Assembly: GCA_030680075.1 (NCBI GenBank)
Contig: JAUXWR010000365.1
Span: 1 to 64,000 of the forward strand
Reading direction: 5' to 3'
DNA from: Legionella sp.
Lineage (GTDB): Bacteria > Pseudomonadota > Gammaproteobacteria > Legionellales > Legionellaceae
DNA length: 64,000 nucleotides
The notes under the pieces are model-generated. The model saw nothing but the letters and a program-made list of their open reading frames with translations. It was not told where the DNA came from and made no database searches. The position numbers and the translations under genes were made by a program. The stretch's first letter is position 1, and every line of letters starts with the position of its first letter. Below are positions 1 through 9,067 of this stretch, in pieces.

Positions 1-104
1 GGAGGAAGGGAGGCGGTTCAGTCAAAACGTGAAAGGCCATGGATGGCCTTTCCGAGCGACATGGATGTCTTATGCGTTTTTGACTGAACCGCCTCCCTTC
101 CTCC
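1..104. repeat. Long perfect palindrome (27-bp arms) with an inner hairpin
   Basis: Positions 1-27 are the exact reverse complement of 78-104, and the space between holds a second hairpin (32-40 against 43-51). It begins at the window edge, so it may extend to the left. It has no coding capacity. It could be a REP/MITE-like element or a strong bidirectional terminator for a gene to the left. I cannot tell which without the flanking sequence. Confidence 0.85.
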
Positions 105-215
105 CTGTCTTCCGGGAAGATGCCTGGTGTTACGGATAAACACGCTCCTACCGCGATTTGAGTTTTTCTTTATTGTCCAGTAAAGTTAGAGTTGGTTTTA
201 TTAAAAGGAATTAGC

Positions 216-410
216 ATGACCTTATTAAATTTAATTATTTTGATTTTACTAGCAAGCGTATTGCTATGGGCCGTAAATGTTTTTATTCCAATGGCGCCGT
301 TGATTAAGAGCCTATTGAATTTTCTTGTTTTTATTATCTTAATTATCTACGTATTACAATTTTTTGACATAATAAAGACTATCTTGCCTTTTCCAAAAAT
401 ATTCAAATAA
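216..410 (+). CDS. Small Thivi_2564-like membrane protein
   Basis: This is a 64-residue protein made almost entirely of two hydrophobic helices (about residues 3-22 and 30-52), separated by a short polar turn containing an IPM motif. That layout and the W-x-x-N-x-(F/Y)-I-P-M pattern recall the small Thivi_2564 membrane family of unknown function, a resemblance judged by eye. ATG 216 is preferred over the upstream TTG at 192 because AAAGGA lies 6-8 bases before it. It sits alone between the left-end palindrome and the BON lipoprotein gene and is probably an inner-membrane protein. No function can be assigned. Confidence 0.7.
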   Translation: MTLLNLIILILLASVLLWAVNVFIPMAPLIKSLLNFLVFIILIIYVLQFFDIIKTILPFPKIFK

Positions 411-517
411 ACGCGCCTAAACCGCTCGCGGTTAATATTGGACGGTTATTGGTAATACAAGGGATCCCGTGCTAAGGTTATTTTAACGTTCAATAGCAAA
501 ATCCAGGGAGAGTTTCC

Positions 518-826
518 ATGAGAAATTATTCTTTAGCCGCTCTGATGGGCGCTTTATTAATACTGTTAGCAGGCTGTCAGACATTCTCCGGCTCTTCAAT
601 GTTGGGCTTGCGTCATTCTGATAGTTCAATCACTATGGCGGTCAAAGATGCTCTGGCTAAAAGTAACCAGTTTACAGGCTTGGCGCTCAACGTTGAAACA
701 ACCCAAGGCAACGTTTTATTAAGCGGTTATGTTAAAACCATTCGGCAAAGTGATGTGGCCGCTGATATCGCCAGTAAAGTTGATGGCGTGAAATTTGTTG
801 AAAATGGTCTGATTGTCCGTAAATAA
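518..826 (+). CDS. BON-domain lipoprotein
   Basis: The 102-residue product has a signal sequence ending in the lipobox LLAGC with the lipidated Cys at residue 20, followed by one BON domain (about residues 36-100). The domain shows the usual pattern VETTQGNVLLSGYV then a run ending VENGLIV. BON domains of the OsmY/DolP kind bind phospholipid and associate with the outer membrane or periplasm. AGGGAGAG lies 7-8 bases upstream of ATG, a good ribosome site. It appears monocistronic. Single-domain BON lipoproteins are common stress or envelope-maintenance proteins, and the exact role here is inferred only from the family. Confidence 0.8.
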   Translation: MRNYSLAALMGALLILLAGCQTFSGSSMLGLRHSDSSITMAVKDALAKSNQFTGLALNVETTQGNVLLSGYVKTIRQSDVAADIASKVDGVKFVENGLIVRK

Positions 827-958
827 CGTGAGTTTTGGATAAGAAGATGCGCCTCTTGCGTCGTCTCGGAGCCTAAGCACAGGGTTTTTGCTTTGAAGTA
901 TGCGTCGAGACGAGGTTTCCACTCTTAACGATCGAAAGGCTCCGGGGTTAGCAGAGAC

Positions 959-1906
959 CTATCTCGCAAATTGTTCTCTACTAAAGGCGACTCTTTGGGC
1001 AATAGGTTGTTGTCCTAAAGCTGCCTGTGCTTCAATAAGTTTATAGCGTTTCAGGCCGCCCTCCCGATTGGCAATCTGAATATTTAAACCGGGACGCGCA
1101 TTTAGTTCAAGCATTAACGGGCCGTGATCTTTGTCCAGGACAATATCGACACCCAGATAACCTAAACCGGTTAATTCATAGCAACTCGCGGCAATTTCCA
1201 ATATTTTTTCCCAATAAGGCACTTCAATGCCAACGATTGGATTTAAAGTGTCCGGGTGATAATCAATCGTGTCATTATGATAAACACCTCCTAATGTTTT
1301 ACCCGTTGCTAAATTAATACCCACGCCAATGGCACCCTGGTGTAAATTGGCTTTGCCGCCTGATAAGCGGGTTGGCAAACGCACCATAGCCATAGCGGGA
1401 TAACCTAATAACGTAATAATGCGAATATCGGGAATGCCCTCATAACTAACTTCTTTAAACACCGGATCAACAACAACGCGATGCTCAATAATCGCATAAT
1501 CACTATGCCCACCCAAACTATAAGCACCAGAGAGAAGACAGGATAAGTGGTAGCTGATTTCTTGCGATGTGGTCAACTTGCCGTTAATTTGACGATATCG
1601 GCCAAAAACCCGGTCGGTTACCACTATAATGCCATCGCCTCCTGCGCCGTGCGCAGGCTTTATCACGAAGTCTTTATAAGGCAGAAGAATATTTTCAATG
1701 TCTTTTATTTGATGTTCGGTCTCAATCGTTTCATATAATTCAGGAACGGCAATGCCTGCTTCTAATGCGAGACGTTTGGTTTTTAATTTATCATCCACCA
1801 GTGGGTATCGCTTGCGTGGATTATAGCGCAGAACATAATCGCTATTGCGCCGATTAATACTTAATATACCCTGCTTGTGCAAGCGACCAAATATATTTCT
1901 TATCAT
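959..1906 (-). CDS. RimK-related ATP-grasp ligase-like protein
   Basis: The 315-residue protein carries ATP-grasp hallmarks: VIKPAHGAGGDGI (residues 81-93) as the nucleotide-binding glycine loop and LMLELNARPG (264-273) as the metal-binding strand. It matches the alpha-L-glutamate-ligase-like family related to RimK, not RimK itself. It is the last gene of a three-gene unit: its ATG overlaps the TGA of the UUP1-type gene by four bases (ATGA), implying translational coupling. The family typically travels with an inactive-transglutaminase/7TM protein and a retropepsin-like protein, as here. The acceptor substrate is unknown; an amino acid or peptide ligation linked to the envelope is an inference from that context. 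Confidence 0.85.
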   Translation of the reverse strand: MIRNIFGRLHKQGILSINRRNSDYVLRYNPRKRYPLVDDKLKTKRLALEAGIAVPELYETIETEHQIKDIENILLPYKDFVIKPAHGAGGDGIIVVTDRVFGRYRQINGKLTTSQEISYHLSCLLSGAYSLGGHSDYAIIEHRVVVDPVFKEVSYEGIPDIRIITLLGYPAMAMVRLPTRLSGGKANLHQGAIGVGINLATGKTLGGVYHNDTIDYHPDTLNPIVGIEVPYWEKILEIAASCYELTGLGYLGVDIVLDKDHGPLMLELNARPGLNIQIANREGGLKRYKLIEAQAALGQQPIAQRVAFSREQFAR

Positions 1907-3429
1907 TTATCGCCTGCCAGGACTTTAAACCGAAACAACTCAAAAAGACGATAGCCGCGATATTGACCAAACCATAAAATCAAGGCGAGTAACACCAGTA
2001 ATAACTCCGGAAAGGCAAATACCAGGTACTGCATGGGCGGGTAATTCATCGCCCAAAAGGCGATTACAGCGGCAACAAGGCTGCCGATTCCTGATTTAAT
2101 GGCATCTCCTGCACCACGCTCATCCCAGGTGATACACATTCTTTCAATGGTCATGGTCAAAATTACCATCGGAAATAAAGCAACCGATAAGCCGGACTCA
2201 AGCCCCAGATTTTGACTTAGCACACTGATAAAGATCATCAGCAAGATGACGACCGTAAGAATGGCCGCTAATCGGGGTACCAAAAGGAGGCGCAGCTGAT
2301 CAAGATAAAAGCGGGCGAGCAAGCCAAAGGAGACAATAATAACAAATAAGGTAATTCCCCAGATGACGTGTGTTTCACGAAACGCCAGGGCAATTAACAC
2401 GGGCATAAAGGTGCCAAATGTCTTTAAGCCAACGAAATTTCGTAACAGTAAAATTATAAACGCACCAATAGGTACAGTGAGTAAAATTTTATACGTTTCC
2501 TGGGTATTTACCGGTAACTGTAGCAAAGAAAAACGAAGCATTTGCGAATCAGTTTGTAACCCTCGTGCTTTTGCGATAGTCAAGGCATTAACAGGCGTTG
2601 GGGATACGGTTAAATTAAAAATAGCGTTTTTGCCGCCACCCTCCACGCTGTACAGGGGTTCTGAGCCATACTGCCAGACGAGGAAGTTTCGTGGAAGGCC
2701 GGCACTCCCTGTTCGCGGATTTATGTAAAACCATTCCTTGCCGTTGTATACCACCATCCATGATTTAAAATCCGTTTTATTTAACTGGTTTAAATAAATT
2801 CCTTTTACGGGCATGGCATAAATTTTTGCCTGGTTTAGTATCAAGATGGCCGCTTTGATTATATTGTCATCGCTAAAATCGCTTCCTATCAAAAGTTTGG
2901 CATTTCCATCCTTTTTATTAAGCTCCTTAATAGTCCCTTGGGCGAATGTTTGAATATCTGCCGAAGATGGGCGCACCAGACTCGAAATGGTTTCAACGGC
3001 TGAGCGTTGATTGTCCTCAAGGGGTTGTACTTTTACGAGCGGCGGCTTCATTAAAACTGATTCGTTGTTGTCGGTTTCTCGAAAAATAGCGCGATAATAC
3101 AACGACTGCGAACCCGTGCCGCGCCGTAAGGACCATACGGTTTGACGATTATAGCCGCTAAGGTTCGTGGTAACGCCGTAATTATGGGATACAAAATATT
3201 CATCCAGAATAGCAAAATAAGGTGGCATGTAAGGGATAATAAAGTGGGCTTTTACTGGAATATTGCGTTGGGCTGTAAAACGCAAATTAGCCTCCACCAT
3301 CCAGCTATTTACCGTTTCGGTGTCAGTTAATGGCACATCCAATGCCAGATGGCGATAAAAGAAGAGGCTAAATCCTACAAAGAACAAGGTTATAATTAAG
3401 CCATACACATGGCGTTTGTTAGACTTCAT
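1903..3429 (-). CDS. UUP1-type membrane protein: inactive transglutaminase-like domain plus 7TM
   Basis: The 508-residue protein starts with one transmembrane helix (about 10-28). A periplasmic region of about 290 residues follows that resembles an inactive transglutaminase fold (for example WMVVYNGKEWFYINPRTG), then a cluster of roughly seven hydrophobic helices from about residue 325 to 490. This is the UUP1 / transglut_i_TM architecture. Both ends overlap neighbouring genes by ATGA, so the three genes are translated as a block: retropepsin-like protein, this protein, ATP-grasp ligase. The family is widespread in Gammaproteobacteria, and I know of no settled biochemical function. A scaffold joining the protease-like and ligase-like partners at the inner membrane is an inference. 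Confidence 0.85.
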   Translation of the reverse strand: MKSNKRHVYGLIITLFFVGFSLFFYRHLALDVPLTDTETVNSWMVEANLRFTAQRNIPVKAHFIIPYMPPYFAILDEYFVSHNYGVTTNLSGYNRQTVWSLRRGTGSQSLYYRAIFRETDNNESVLMKPPLVKVQPLEDNQRSAVETISSLVRPSSADIQTFAQGTIKELNKKDGNAKLLIGSDFSDDNIIKAAILILNQAKIYAMPVKGIYLNQLNKTDFKSWMVVYNGKEWFYINPRTGSAGLPRNFLVWQYGSEPLYSVEGGGKNAIFNLTVSPTPVNALTIAKARGLQTDSQMLRFSLLQLPVNTQETYKILLTVPIGAFIILLLRNFVGLKTFGTFMPVLIALAFRETHVIWGITLFVIIVSFGLLARFYLDQLRLLLVPRLAAILTVVILLMIFISVLSQNLGLESGLSVALFPMVILTMTIERMCITWDERGAGDAIKSGIGSLVAAVIAFWAMNYPPMQYLVFAFPELLLVLLALILWFGQYRGYRLFELFRFKVLAGDK

Positions 3430-3938
3430 TTTGCTTCAACTTTTGCTTTGAGGATGAATGCTGTACTGGGATCAATCAGGCCAGAGAATGCATTAATAGC
3501 ATCACGACCTAACAGCAGCGGGTAAATAAAACGCTTACGGTTAGTCAAATTAACGGGGATAGTGCGCTCAAGATCACCCATGCGAAGACGTATTAATACA
3601 ACGGGACGTTTTAAAGGTTCGTGTTTGGAGCGGGTATTTTCACCTGCTCGTACTTTGATTCTTACTTTTCCGATATATTCAGACATAAATTGAACATTAC
3701 CCTGCTTGCTGGGTACAGTGAAGCGAAGATAGGTTACGCCATTTTTCTCTACTTCCTGAATATCAATCGCACTAAGCGATGCGGATTTTGCGCCTGTGTC
3801 CAACTTGGCCGATAAAACAAGCCCCTTCTCAACTAAGGTCACTTTTTCAACATAGCCGTAAATAATTTTTTTGTCAGTTGTCATCGCATATCCTGATAGC
3901 AGTGAACAGGCAAGAACCAGTAGGGCAATTAATCGCAT
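3426..3938 (-). CDS. Retropepsin-like (RimK/LysX-associated) periplasmic protein
   Basis: The 170-residue protein has a signal peptide (about 1-18) and one aspartyl-protease-like half: LDTGAKSASL with the DTGA signature at residues 47-50, and LLGRDAINAFSG near the C terminus as the second conserved strand. This is the DUF785 family, often annotated as ATP-dependent zinc protease, although the visible motif is retropepsin-like. A single lobe implies a homodimer if it is a protease. It is the promoter-proximal gene of the trio, and its stop overlaps the next start by four bases. No cognate substrate is visible. Confidence 0.85.
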   Translation of the reverse strand: MRLIALLVLACSLLSGYAMTTDKKIIYGYVEKVTLVEKGLVLSAKLDTGAKSASLSAIDIQEVEKNGVTYLRFTVPSKQGNVQFMSEYIGKVRIKVRAGENTRSKHEPLKRPVVLIRLRMGDLERTIPVNLTNRKRFIYPLLLGRDAINAFSGLIDPSTAFILKAKVEAK

Positions 3939-4108
3939 TCAAAAATCTCTTCAATAATGACAAAGGGCGATAAATATTAGCATCTTAGCGAGCTTGCGCC
4001 CAGTGGTTGCGTATTTTAAACCATGAAAAAGGTATTGAATACGACCTAATCTTGACTAACTGCAAAAATGTTCTTACAAATAGGATAGAAAATATAACCC
4101 GAACCTGG

Positions 4109-5332
4109 ATGTTCATGACGAGATTAATTGGTTTTAAGCATTATGTGACGACAGGATTTCTCTTCTTATGCGGGTCATTACAGGCCTCTTTTATTGAGCA
4201 AACACTGGGTGCTGCGGTTGTTAAGGACGCGACGGCCGTATATTTTAACCCGGCTGCATTAACCATTTTACCCAACCAGCAGTTTATCATGCTAGGTACC
4301 ATGGCACGATCACAATTTCAATTTACCGGGAGTGCCGAGCGCCTGCCCTTTGGTATTAACGAGTCCGGAGCAACAACTACGATATCAAATTTTTTCCTGC
4401 CTTCCCTGTACGCGAGCTTTCCCATAAATGATAAATTCGCTGCAGGTTTTGCTCTCGTTGCCAATGATTTTAATCGTGACCTTGAGAATCACTCGATTCT
4501 TCGCTACGTTCAAGCACGAAATCAAACCGATGATATGGATTTGGTACCGGCGCTTGGCATTAAAATTAATGATTTTTTTTCTATCGGAGGAAATCTTAAT
4601 TTTTCTCATGCACATTTCGTCCAGGAGCCTGTTTCGGGCATAAGTCGTTTAAATATTCCGGAAAGCCGCAGTCTTAATGATAGTAAAGGAAGTAGCGTGG
4701 GCGGTGATATAGGGATTTTAATTAAACCTGGCAAAAAAACAGCGTTGGGTTTTAATTATCGCAGTGCAATTTCATATCAATTACAGGGTAGTAGCACATT
4801 AACAGGCCGACAGTTTGTGTCGTCTGCTAATTACCATTTTAAATACTGGACGCCCGCGAGGAGCGTTTTGTCTCTTAGTCATTTTCCCAATGAAAAATTT
4901 GGCTACATAGGAACTATTCAATACCTGCAATGGGATATCTTTAAAGCGTCTAATGTGTATAATTTTGCAACACAATCAGGCTCCAGGGCTTTTATCGTTC
5001 CCCAGGCTCGAATAAACTATAATTTTCACAATAGTTGGCTTCTGACCTTGGGAACTATCTACAATGTCTCCCCAAAATGGATAGTCAGGATAGCTGGAAC
5101 TTATAATCAGTCACCCTCAAGCGGGAGGTTCCAAATAAGCACAGGCGATAGTCTGGTTGTTGGCTCTTCTATGGGTTATCAACTGATGAAAAATCTCACC
5201 GTTGATTGCAGTTATGGCCATGGCTTTTTCAAGAAGGAAAATATTAATATCAGTACCGCACAAAATCTCATAACGGGTGTCAATCAGGGGGAGCATGATG
5301 CGGTTTCACTGAAACTTACGTTAACGGCTTAA
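4109..5332 (+). CDS. FadL/OmpP1/TodX-family outer membrane porin
   Basis: The sequence after the signal peptide (FIEQTLGAAVVKDATAVYFNPAAL) carries the FadL N-terminal hatch pattern, with the conserved NPA. It is followed by about 370 residues of alternating beta-barrel sequence. FadL proteins move long-chain fatty acids or other hydrophobic molecules across the outer membrane. An open frame runs back to a TTG at 4007, but the 34 extra residues do not look like a signal peptide. ATG 4109, or ATG 4115 two codons later, gives a conventional leader. No clear ribosome site separates the two. The gene is convergent with mltA and ends in a hairpin overlapping its stop codon. Confidence 0.85.
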   Translation: MFMTRLIGFKHYVTTGFLFLCGSLQASFIEQTLGAAVVKDATAVYFNPAALTILPNQQFIMLGTMARSQFQFTGSAERLPFGINESGATTTISNFFLPSLYASFPINDKFAAGFALVANDFNRDLENHSILRYVQARNQTDDMDLVPALGIKINDFFSIGGNLNFSHAHFVQEPVSGISRLNIPESRSLNDSKGSSVGGDIGILIKPGKKTALGFNYRSAISYQLQGSSTLTGRQFVSSANYHFKYWTPARSVLSLSHFPNEKFGYIGTIQYLQWDIFKASNVYNFATQSGSRAFIVPQARINYNFHNSWLLTLGTIYNVSPKWIVRIAGTYNQSPSSGRFQISTGDSLVVGSSMGYQLMKNLTVDCSYGHGFFKKENINISTAQNLITGVNQGEHDAVSLKLTLTA

Positions 5333-5355
5333 CAGTCAGAAACCATTAAGCCGTT
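5322..5355. terminator. Hairpin between convergent fadL-like and mltA genes
   Basis: An 11-bp perfect stem (5322-5332 against 5345-5355, TAACGGCTTAA and its complement) with a 12-base loop begins inside the last codons of the porin gene. It is placed to serve both convergent genes. No strong T-tract follows on either strand, so it may be a weak or Rho-assisted terminator. Confidence 0.5.
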
Positions 5356-5372
5356 AGTCTGTCACTATTTTC

Positions 5373-6782
5373 TCAGTAATGGGATTTGGACGCAATTGTC
5401 TTATCTTTGCGTGCTTTTGGCAGTGCCACAAATAATGAACCTGGGTGGTTGAGCTCATTTGCTTCTATACCCGCCTGGTCACCCTCACCCTTGTAGACAT
5501 CAACATGCGCGCCTACTATAGCCCCGCCTGTGTCTTGAGCTACACACCATGAAGTGGAATTTTTGGAGTTATAGATAAAATTCATGCCAACAGGAATTAC
5601 TCTGTGATCAGTGGCGCAGGAACCATGGGGAGTCAAGCCAATATTTTCAGACCCATAAGGGCCTCCGTCTTCCTTGGCAAAAAATACAAAGCTTTGATCG
5701 CGATTTCGTAAATCAGCCGCTTTATCACGGTTTAGAGGGTGGTCGAGATATTGGCGAATTTGCTTTTCTGATGCAGCGCTTTGCCTTATTTCTTTAGAGA
5801 CATTGCAGCGTAACTTTGCTTCATCATAACACCTTGGATCGTTAGCACAGCGCTCCATGGTATCAAGGTTGCCGCCACAAGTCGGGTCTTGGGCGCATTG
5901 AACTATTCGACCTAGCATGGTGCGGGGTCTGCCGTTAGCGCCATCGTAATTGATATGAAATAATTTGCCATCAAGAATTAAGGAGCCCGAGCCTTCAACC
6001 ATTAAAAAAGCGGGGTCATTGGGGTCTTTGACATACCCTATTATATATTTTGGATCGAGCGCTCCATGATCAATTTCCTCGCGATCAGGTACCATGGAAT
6101 ATTTGCCGCGTGCGTTTTTGAGACAAAATCCACGCGCCATTTTGGTAAGTGGATCAACCCCGCAAAGAGGCGCTTTTAGATGGAGTTTTTTGCTTTCAGC
6201 GGTTACATTTACAACCCCTGGGTTACTATAGATTGGGTATAAAAATGCACCACGACGTTTGGTTCGAGCCTCAACAGCGGCTGGCGCGTAATAAGCGGTA
6301 AATTGAAATTCACCCTTCGTAAAGCCTGCATGATTTTCAGGCCAGCCATCGCTTTTATACCAGTCAAATTCGGTTTTGATGGTTGATAAATAGTGTTGGA
6401 AATCGCCGTGAGCCGCCTTGGCGAGTGTGAGCATTTTTTTGTTGGTTTCAAGGCACCATTCCTGGCGTTTGTATTTATTACCAGCAATACTCACTGTTTG
6501 AAATTCACCCTGATTTTTAGTGCAGTTTTTAATTTGAACATTTAATGCTTTGATAACTTCATCCATATTACCCACCGGGTTATCTAAGGGTAGCTCTGAG
6601 GCTGAAATTTTATGAAATTTAAAGCGCAATACACCCGGCTCTTTTGCGGCCATTTTCTGTCTTGAAGTAGCGTCGGCAAGCCTTCTGACATTTAAACAGC
6701 GCTGAATTGGATCCGCTGGCAAAGCCGCTTCTGTGATGATGCTAAACGTGATTAGTGCAATTAATAAAAATGGACGAAACAT
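5373..6782 (-). CDS. mltA: Membrane-bound lytic murein transglycosylase A (MltA)
   Basis: MltA cleaves the MurNAc-GlcNAc bond of peptidoglycan, leaving 1,6-anhydro-MurNAc. The sequence shows the MltA core (FTAYYAPAAVEA, later INYDGANGRPRTMLGRIV). The C-terminal 3D domain includes DTGGAIVGAHVDVYKGEG; Asp in this motif is the expected catalytic acid. ATG 6782 is chosen because AAGGA lies six bases upstream and the next 18 residues form a signal peptide; the frame continues 20 codons further upstream without a ribosome site. No lipobox Cys follows the leader, so it may be periplasmic and not a lipoprotein as in E. coli. A Cys-rich insertion (CAQDPTCGG, CANDPRCYDEAKLRC) lies between the MltA core and 3D domain. 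It is longer than E. coli MltA. Confidence 0.9.
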   Translation of the reverse strand: MFRPFLLIALITFSIITEAALPADPIQRCLNVRRLADATSRQKMAAKEPGVLRFKFHKISASELPLDNPVGNMDEVIKALNVQIKNCTKNQGEFQTVSIAGNKYKRQEWCLETNKKMLTLAKAAHGDFQHYLSTIKTEFDWYKSDGWPENHAGFTKGEFQFTAYYAPAAVEARTKRRGAFLYPIYSNPGVVNVTAESKKLHLKAPLCGVDPLTKMARGFCLKNARGKYSMVPDREEIDHGALDPKYIIGYVKDPNDPAFLMVEGSGSLILDGKLFHINYDGANGRPRTMLGRIVQCAQDPTCGGNLDTMERCANDPRCYDEAKLRCNVSKEIRQSAASEKQIRQYLDHPLNRDKAADLRNRDQSFVFFAKEDGGPYGSENIGLTPHGSCATDHRVIPVGMNFIYNSKNSTSWCVAQDTGGAIVGAHVDVYKGEGDQAGIEANELNHPGSLFVALPKARKDKTIASKSHY

Positions 6783-7038
6783 GGTTATCCTTAGCCTGGC
6801 AAAGGTCGAGTCCTGCCAATCCTTGATTTGTATTTGTAGCAACAGATTATATCGGGCTATGGGCGCGGGAGCAAAAATTTTCAGGCTTTAATTAACTATT
6901 TAATTCACCATTAATTATGATAATATTGTCGATGGACTACCTGTAATGGCAAATTTTAAAACATACTGAAAATTATCTTGCCAAATGGTTCTGCTTCGAG
7001 TACAATTTGCGCCATCTTAGCCGTTGCATTTGATAAGC

Positions 7039-9051
7039 ATGCCGACCGAGACACACCCAAGCAAAACTGATATACAACATGAAGCAGACCAGGCTTCTGT
7101 AATTGCTGGCAACAACACGGCTGACGCATTTTTTAACAAACTAGATGCCAAAAGCCGTTTGTATGCGAAAAAATTACACGCAGCCGGTATCATTTACGCA
7201 TTATACGGTGCGCTGGATGGGCTGAGCCTCTCATATAGCACGATAAAATACTGTTTCGATGTTTTCCTCACTAATACCGACTCTTCTTCTTCTTCCGATG
7301 TAATGCATGACTGGCTACTTACTCCAGCAGGGATTGCCATAGCCGCTACCGAATCCATCACTATCATTGCCTTCTCATTAATGGCCAATCATTTCACTGA
7401 CGAAAATAAAAATCAATTTAAACGTTTCATAGCGGTTCTATGGCCTTATGCACGCGATGTGCTTAAGGGCTTGAAAAACGGTTATAAAGGGGTGCGAAGT
7501 GCCGTCCAGGTCACTAATATGCTTGGCGGCGTTAATTTGAATTTTTTAATGCTTCCTGTCGGGTTATTACTAAGCGGCCTGGCCGTTTTGAACCGGCTGT
7601 GGTATCGCCATATGAAAAGTTTGCGCAAAGATATGATGACAGCCAATGCTGCGATTCTTGCTGACATTAACTCGGAAAAGCAGTTAACCCCTGAAGAGCT
7701 CGCGAAATACCGTGCTGTCGCCAAACAAAACTCCCAGTCAAAAATGTTGCGTACCAAGGGGCTACTTTCGGCCGCTTACAGTGGTGTGGTGGATAGTCTT
7801 TATTTATATGTAGGAGTATTAGGACTTTGTAGTCTTGCATGGCCTGCGCTTATTGCCATGACGGTATTTTGCGTAATTTATTCAATAAGTTGTATTCTTA
7901 CCCGTATATACGAGGAATACGATTTTCAACGCAAGTTAGTTATTCTGAACGCCAAAATTGATTTAGCCTTATACACCCGGGAAAATAGCACCTCCATGCA
8001 GGCGGCATTTGATCGATTAAACGCAATATCTCTTGCAATAGCAAATGGTAACAAGAGTAAAGCGCTGGCTAGCGAGCAGGATAGTTTAGCCGTGGATATG
8101 CACGAAAAAATAAAAATTCTGATTGAAAAAAGGACTTACTTGCAATCCGTAATGACATTGTCAAACACCTCGGCTTTTCTTGCCGGCGTCAAAAACGGTT
8201 TAGCTGCTTATAGTGCACTGACCAGTATTATGTTTGCCCTTTCAACGATTTTTCTCCTTACGTCTACTGCATTTCCGCCAGCCTTATTGATTGCATGTGT
8301 CTCGGCGGGTTTCGTTTTGCTCATGGCGTTTGGTATGCATTCACTCATCAAGCATTATCGGCATCGGGTAACACAGGAAGTAGCAAATCAGCCTTACGAT
8401 CGGTTAATCGATATGTTAAAAGTGCTTAAAGATTCGTTTATTAAAGAAAAAGAAAAACTGGGGGATGAGGTAAAAAAAGCAGTTGATGATGGGTTGGAAA
8501 TTCAATCCGCACCTTCTTTTTCTTTCCAGGAATGGTTTGAAGTGATTCGCTCTTTCTTTTCAGGACTGGGTAAGGGATCAAAGTCTGTTGATTATGCGTT
8601 TAATCCACTGCAAGAGGCGGGCAGTGATGGTCATTATCATGATACTCCGGTACTGATAATTTTATCTATACTCAGTTCAATGGTTTATGCGGTGGGCATG
8701 GCTTTACAGGCATTGGCGCGCGGTTTTGGACGCCCGCCCATTGATCAGGTTGCAATCACGGAAAGTGTCAATGATTCCGTCGCTGATAACATTGAGGAAG
8801 CGGAAATAAAAGAGGTTCCATCACCCGTGTCAGAGTCGCTTTTGTCTACCCCCGTAATTGAGGCAAAGTGTGCAAAAATCTCACCCCAAGCCGATGTGTT
8901 TTCTTCTTCGCCTAGTCAGGAATCGGGTAACGTTAAGCAAATACCTGATTCCGCCAAAAGAAAGCCGTACTCGCCACTGCAACAATTTTCTATTTTTTCC
9001 CCGTGCTTACCAGTAGCACCTTCTTTGCCTTTCTTCCCTGTACCTTCTTAA
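7039..9051 (+). CDS. Large multi-hairpin membrane protein, candidate Dot/Icm effector
   Basis: I do not recognise this 670-residue protein. It has four blocks of paired hydrophobic helices (about residues 47-118, 150-190, 238-290 and 377-442). At least three open with a related Gly/Ala-rich pattern (AGIIYALYGALDGL, KGLLSAAYSGVVDSL, AGVKNGLAAYSAL), and each is followed by a basic stretch, suggesting an internally duplicated unit. A further hydrophobic segment lies near 545-570. The C-terminal 100 residues are polar, Ser/Pro-rich and probably disordered. ATG 7039 is preferred over an in-frame TTG at 7024. Size, lack of homology to housekeeping families and the long hydrophilic tail are typical of Legionella effectors, but this is inference. 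Confidence 0.65.
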   Translation: MPTETHPSKTDIQHEADQASVIAGNNTADAFFNKLDAKSRLYAKKLHAAGIIYALYGALDGLSLSYSTIKYCFDVFLTNTDSSSSSDVMHDWLLTPAGIAIAATESITIIAFSLMANHFTDENKNQFKRFIAVLWPYARDVLKGLKNGYKGVRSAVQVTNMLGGVNLNFLMLPVGLLLSGLAVLNRLWYRHMKSLRKDMMTANAAILADINSEKQLTPEELAKYRAVAKQNSQSKMLRTKGLLSAAYSGVVDSLYLYVGVLGLCSLAWPALIAMTVFCVIYSISCILTRIYEEYDFQRKLVILNAKIDLALYTRENSTSMQAAFDRLNAISLAIANGNKSKALASEQDSLAVDMHEKIKILIEKRTYLQSVMTLSNTSAFLAGVKNGLAAYSALTSIMFALSTIFLLTSTAFPPALLIACVSAGFVLLMAFGMHSLIKHYRHRVTQEVANQPYDRLIDMLKVLKDSFIKEKEKLGDEVKKAVDDGLEIQSAPSFSFQEWFEVIRSFFSGLGKGSKSVDYAFNPLQEAGSDGHYHDTPVLIILSILSSMVYAVGMALQALARGFGRPPIDQVAITESVNDSVADNIEEAEIKEVPSPVSESLLSTPVIEAKCAKISPQADVFSSSPSQESGNVKQIPDSAKRKPYSPLQQFSIFSPCLPVAPSLPFFPVPS

Positions 9052-9067
9052 CGCTAACCTGATTTTC

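Noticed and set aside
4007..4108. N-terminal extension of the FadL-like porin from a TTG start
   Set aside because: The extra 34 residues are polar, precede a normal signal peptide and have no ribosome site.
6887..6926. PmrA-box-like TTAAT repeats upstream of the large membrane protein (TTAAT at 6888, 6900 and 6911)
   Set aside because: Two of them have the right 11-bp spacing, but the outer positions do not match the consensus, no -10 lies 10 bases downstream, and the region is generally A/T-rich with over 110 bases to the start codon.
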